Source: an uncultured Gammaproteobacteria bacterium (GTDB lineage: Bacteria; Pseudomonadota; Gammaproteobacteria; Pseudomonadales; Pseudohongiellaceae). From it: 64,000 bases of DNA. The stretch is taken from positions 1 through 64,000 of the forward strand of contig CAJXRP010000007.1 of the NCBI GenBank assembly GCA_913060495.1. The letters run 5' to 3'. Of this stretch, positions 62,901 to 64,000 are shown one piece after another (the stretch's first letter is position 1; every line of letters starts with the position of its first letter). The notes beneath the pieces are model-generated. The model was not told where the DNA came from and made no database searches. It saw only the letters and a list, made by a program, of their open reading frames with translations. Both the position numbers and the translations under genes were made by a program.

Positions 62901-63295
62901 ACCTAGCTGGTTTAGCTGATGTAGCGCTTTGGCTAGAAGAGGCTGCGGTCTATCTCGCCGATAATGTCGAACCACTGCGGGTGACACTTACCGGTGCGCC
63001 GGTTCGAGTGCAATCCAGAGCTAGTGGGGAGAGATCTGCTAGCTTGGGAACCGTGCCAGACTTCGCTTTTGCAGGTGTCGGAGTTCGCATCAGTGGTGTG
63101 ACTCCAGGCGGTGCTGCGGAACTAGCTGGTTTGCAGGCTGGGGACATTTTGCTCACTTACAATGAACAAGCCATGACTGACCTGCAGGTCTACTCAAATC
63201 TTTTAAGAGAATCCGCTCCTGGCGATACCGTGCGTATAGATATTCAACGCGATACTCAGCAGTTAACGCTAGAGGCGGTCTTGCAGGCTCGCTAG
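59930..63295 (+). CDS. Two-domain metallopeptidase: M1-like domain, M28 domain and C-terminal PDZ domain
   Basis: 1,121 residues with a signal peptide ending near VSAQ. Residues 45-560 form an M1-like aminopeptidase module; its zinc site is H319-E-I-L-H323 with a distal E341 in WSEGLTAYLAD, while the GxMEN exopeptidase motif is replaced by ENFWETGYGMPSF. Residues 720-1000 form an M28 aminopeptidase with the five zinc ligands in order: GAHYDHLG, GADDNAAGIAAL, AFSGEESGLLGSEYF, MINLDAVGR and HEDYHQLSD. Residues 1030-1115 form a PDZ domain (ISGVTPGGAAELAGLQAGD). One frame, no stop, and a good linker of about 160 residues argue for a genuine fusion. It should act in the periplasm or at the surface on peptides. 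Confidence 0.9.
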   Translation: MTNRISQSVLHRTVIVGLSLLCGFSLLGNSVSAQIPDAVAIEPEPALVHHSLKVTLDPQNQSLSVEDTITLTDSMLASPLSFSLNSNLRISNNPRRLQELVSDAATAEPGINNTGGLAAATTTYSISPPRRNSTQLVLIYSGTIFDSAEQTSAEYAQSFGESSGIISEQGVYLNKGSAWIADFGGDLISFDVQVEFVDSASAWTAVSQGDRLGGNGWRSDQPMEEVYLIAADFTEYSQQADDVEVLAYLRTPDSDLATKYMDATGRYLELYEPLLGEYPYSKFALIENFWETGYGMPSFTLLGEQVIRFPFILESSYPHEILHNWWGNGVYPDYETGNWSEGLTAYLADHLFREMDGLGHEYRKEMLARYKNYVADGTDFPLSEFTSRNSAASQAVGYGKTLMLWHMLRVEIGDDLFLDGLRQFYERYKFKRATFKDIALHFTELSGLDLTGFFSQWVDRTGAPELSISVEEVIGNRARIMFAQIQAEEPYLLKVPVALYYEGSDVPEIYDIDVTQRLEGVMADNYDQLQAVLVDPYFDVFRTLDREETPPTIGELFGAQTISFVLPQTNRQYWAQMAESFAAGIDVQIVNAEDIAEIPQDRSVWILGRDNPFAPSVYAASELYGVQASPSGILMGGEDVQFADRSSVLVARHPANSELALGIIDVDQMIAMPGMIEKLPHYGKYSYLSFLGDEPTNDVKGIWSSPDSPMQWVKPDLQVAMNFQNLPEVEPLTLLPSKYSADQLREHARQLSAAEFQGRGLGTNGVDLAAQYIAEQFRAAGLQTLNGTYSQEWNQSVAGKGNVKMRNIVGMIPGINRSLSGEPVIIGAHYDHLGIDPLSGRHFPGADDNAAGIAALIEVASQLVRAFTPQRPIFFVAFSGEESGLLGSEYFVDNPPAGFESRNFYAMINLDAVGRLDGRDLQVFATDSAYEWPFMAQGIGFTIGVNSSFPVNTIASSDHVSFLNAGIPAIHLFSGVHEDYHQLSDSADKLDLAGLADVALWLEEAAVYLADNVEPLRVTLTGAPVRVQSRASGERSASLGTVPDFAFAGVGVRISGVTPGGAAELAGLQAGDILLTYNEQAMTDLQVYSNLLRESAPGDTVRIDIQRDTQQLTLEAVLQAR

Positions 63296-63759
63296 AACTC
63301 AGAACCATTGTGTACTAGCGAAGCGCACTAAAGAGAAATGCTACAAACAGGCAGAGCAGGGACACAGTAATCAGGTGGCGACTCATGCCCGATCTCTTCT
63401 CCGCCCATTTGTATCTCTCTTCCTCAACGAATAGACAATTCTGAGTCTTCTTAAACAGTTTCACCGGATATTCCTTTGCAATTGATAGTAGATAGCGTGT
63501 ATTACAGCGCACTATTCTGACAAGCGATGGGCCGAAAAAAGGCAAATTACAGAGCAATAATGACGAAACATGGCGATTGCTGTTTCTTCTGGCAGCGACG
63601 GGGATAGTTAGCCTTCTAGTTGCTGTAAGATATTTGTAACTATTTGTTTCTGTTTAGTAATTTAGAAAACTATTGCGATATAGTGCGCGTATAAGAAGTA
63701 GTGCTGATCTGGGGTATTGCGTATCTCAGTGACTAAAAAGCCAACCCTAAGGTATAAAT
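63296..63759. other. 464-bp region between the peptidase gene and the last gene
   Basis: Besides a doubtful small minus-strand frame (63315-63557) I see only promoter-like AT-rich sequence at 63640-63710 for the gene at 63760. No terminator with a clear T-run follows the peptidase stop codon. Confidence 0.4.
63315..63557 (-). CDS. Possible small protein with C-terminal membrane helix
   Basis: 80 codons from TTG at 63557. The middle is basic and aromatic (VKLFKKTQNCLFVEEERYKW), and the last 20 residues, MSRHLITVSLLCLFVAFLFS plus ALR, would form one helix, giving a tail-anchored shape. No ribosome-binding site supports the TTG. The alternative is that only a short frame, or no gene, is real. 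No family recognised. Confidence 0.3.
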   Translation of the reverse strand: MLCNLPFFGPSLVRIVRCNTRYLLSIAKEYPVKLFKKTQNCLFVEEERYKWAEKRSGMSRHLITVSLLCLFVAFLFSALR

Positions 63760-64000
63760 ATGGCCAAGTTCCATCCTCGTGTCTGTCTTTGCCTCTTACT
63801 TGTCCTGTTTTCTTTGCCGACTATGGCGCAGCAATCATTTCCTCAGCTCACGCGTATTGATGAGAGCGATGCAAATATCAACTTAGATGGCTTTGTCGAC
63901 GAAGCAGTCTGGGAGAATATTCCAGTTGTAGATGGCATGAGAGTCATAGATCCCGATACTCTGGCCGAGACGCCCTATGAAACTCACATTCGTATGTTCT
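63760..64000 (+). CDS. Exported DUF5916/CBM9-like protein, 3' part beyond the window
   Basis: ATG at 63760, with AAGG seven bases upstream, gives about 80 codons still open at the right edge. A Sec signal peptide (CLCLLLVLFSLPTMA-Q) is followed by INLDGFVDEAVWENIPVVDG, the typical opening of the carbohydrate-binding family 9-like domain that starts DUF5916 proteins. Full members have about 700-800 residues with a C-terminal outer-membrane barrel. The assignment rests on this short N-terminal piece. Confidence 0.75.
   Translation, partial: MAKFHPRVCLCLLLVLFSLPTMAQQSFPQLTRIDESDANINLDGFVDEAVWENIPVVDGMRVIDPDTLAETPYETHIRMF

Noticed and set aside
1-64000. Search for CRISPR arrays, tRNA genes, insertion sequences, integrases and phage genes
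   Set aside because: No regularly spaced repeats, no cloverleaf-like sequences that I could recognise, and no transposase or integrase motifs were found; small tRNA-like folds cannot be fully excluded by eye.

Overview
The window reads as a chromosomal segment of a free-living, probably marine, aerobic gammaproteobacterium. The evidence is the 6S RNA (ssrS) lying between zapA and the 5-formyltetrahydrofolate cyclo-ligase gene, the pepP-ubiH(-ubiI) ubiquinone locus, NhaB, GltBD, E. coli-type LexA boxes and an FNR/ANR-type box. Gene content (M13 and M28 peptidases, MauG-like peroxidase, EstB-like hydrolase, Tat-exported molybdenum hydroxylase, DUF5916-like protein at the right edge) resembles marine Cellvibrionales/Pseudohongiellaceae-type genomes, but the exact lineage is not determined. 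No transposase, integrase, phage gene, CRISPR array, tRNA or rRNA gene was seen.

Layout. 1-6.6 kb: an M13 metallopeptidase lipoprotein cut by the left edge, a membrane protein/cytochrome b561 pair, threonine synthase, a tiny two-gene locus encoding a microcin V-like double-glycine peptide with a candidate immunity protein, a conserved hypothetical gene and a glutathione transferase. 6.6-11.4 kb: a periplasmic EstB-like hydrolase, a di-heme peroxidase and an exported protein of unknown function. 11.4-18.5 kb: an SOS mutagenesis region in which dnaE2 and imuA-imuB face each other, each behind its own LexA box, with a predicted outer-membrane protein between them. 18.6-28.8 kb: fau, ssrS, zapA and a ZapB-like gene, then pepP and ubiH, a BlaI-BlaR1-TonB module with tandem operators, a DUF1499 lipoprotein, a MaoC hydratase and ubiI.

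28.1-33.5 kb: a four-gene operon (MMPL/RND permease, LolA-like periplasmic protein, outer-membrane protein, TetR regulator) that looks like an envelope lipid-transport system. 33.7-41.3 kb: a small acidic protein, an exported methyltransferase-like protein, an ABC exporter with a LysE-like protein and a zinc-ribbon protein, a NatAB-type ABC transporter and an EEP-family phosphohydrolase. 41.4-45.4 kb: an FNR/ANR-box promoter driving a universal stress protein and a CPA2 antiporter, convergent with nhaB. 45.5-51.6 kb: gltB-gltD for ammonium assimilation.

52.1-57.5 kb: a PaoABC-like molybdenum hydroxylase operon ([2Fe-2S] subunit with a Tat signal, molybdopterin subunit, FAD/4Fe-4S subunit, cytochrome b, small helical protein), suggesting periplasmic oxidation of an aldehyde or N-heterocycle coupled to quinone. 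57.6-64 kb: a D-cysteine desulfhydrase-like PLP enzyme, a TolB-like propeller, a large M1-like/M28/PDZ protein and the start of a DUF5916-like exported protein.

The items most worth follow-up are the orphan microcin-like locus (4846-5374), the perfect 16-bp inverted repeat beside the 6S RNA gene, the split SOS mutasome, the tandem BlaI-type operators, the M1-M28-PDZ protein, and the hydroxylase operon with its unknown last gene.
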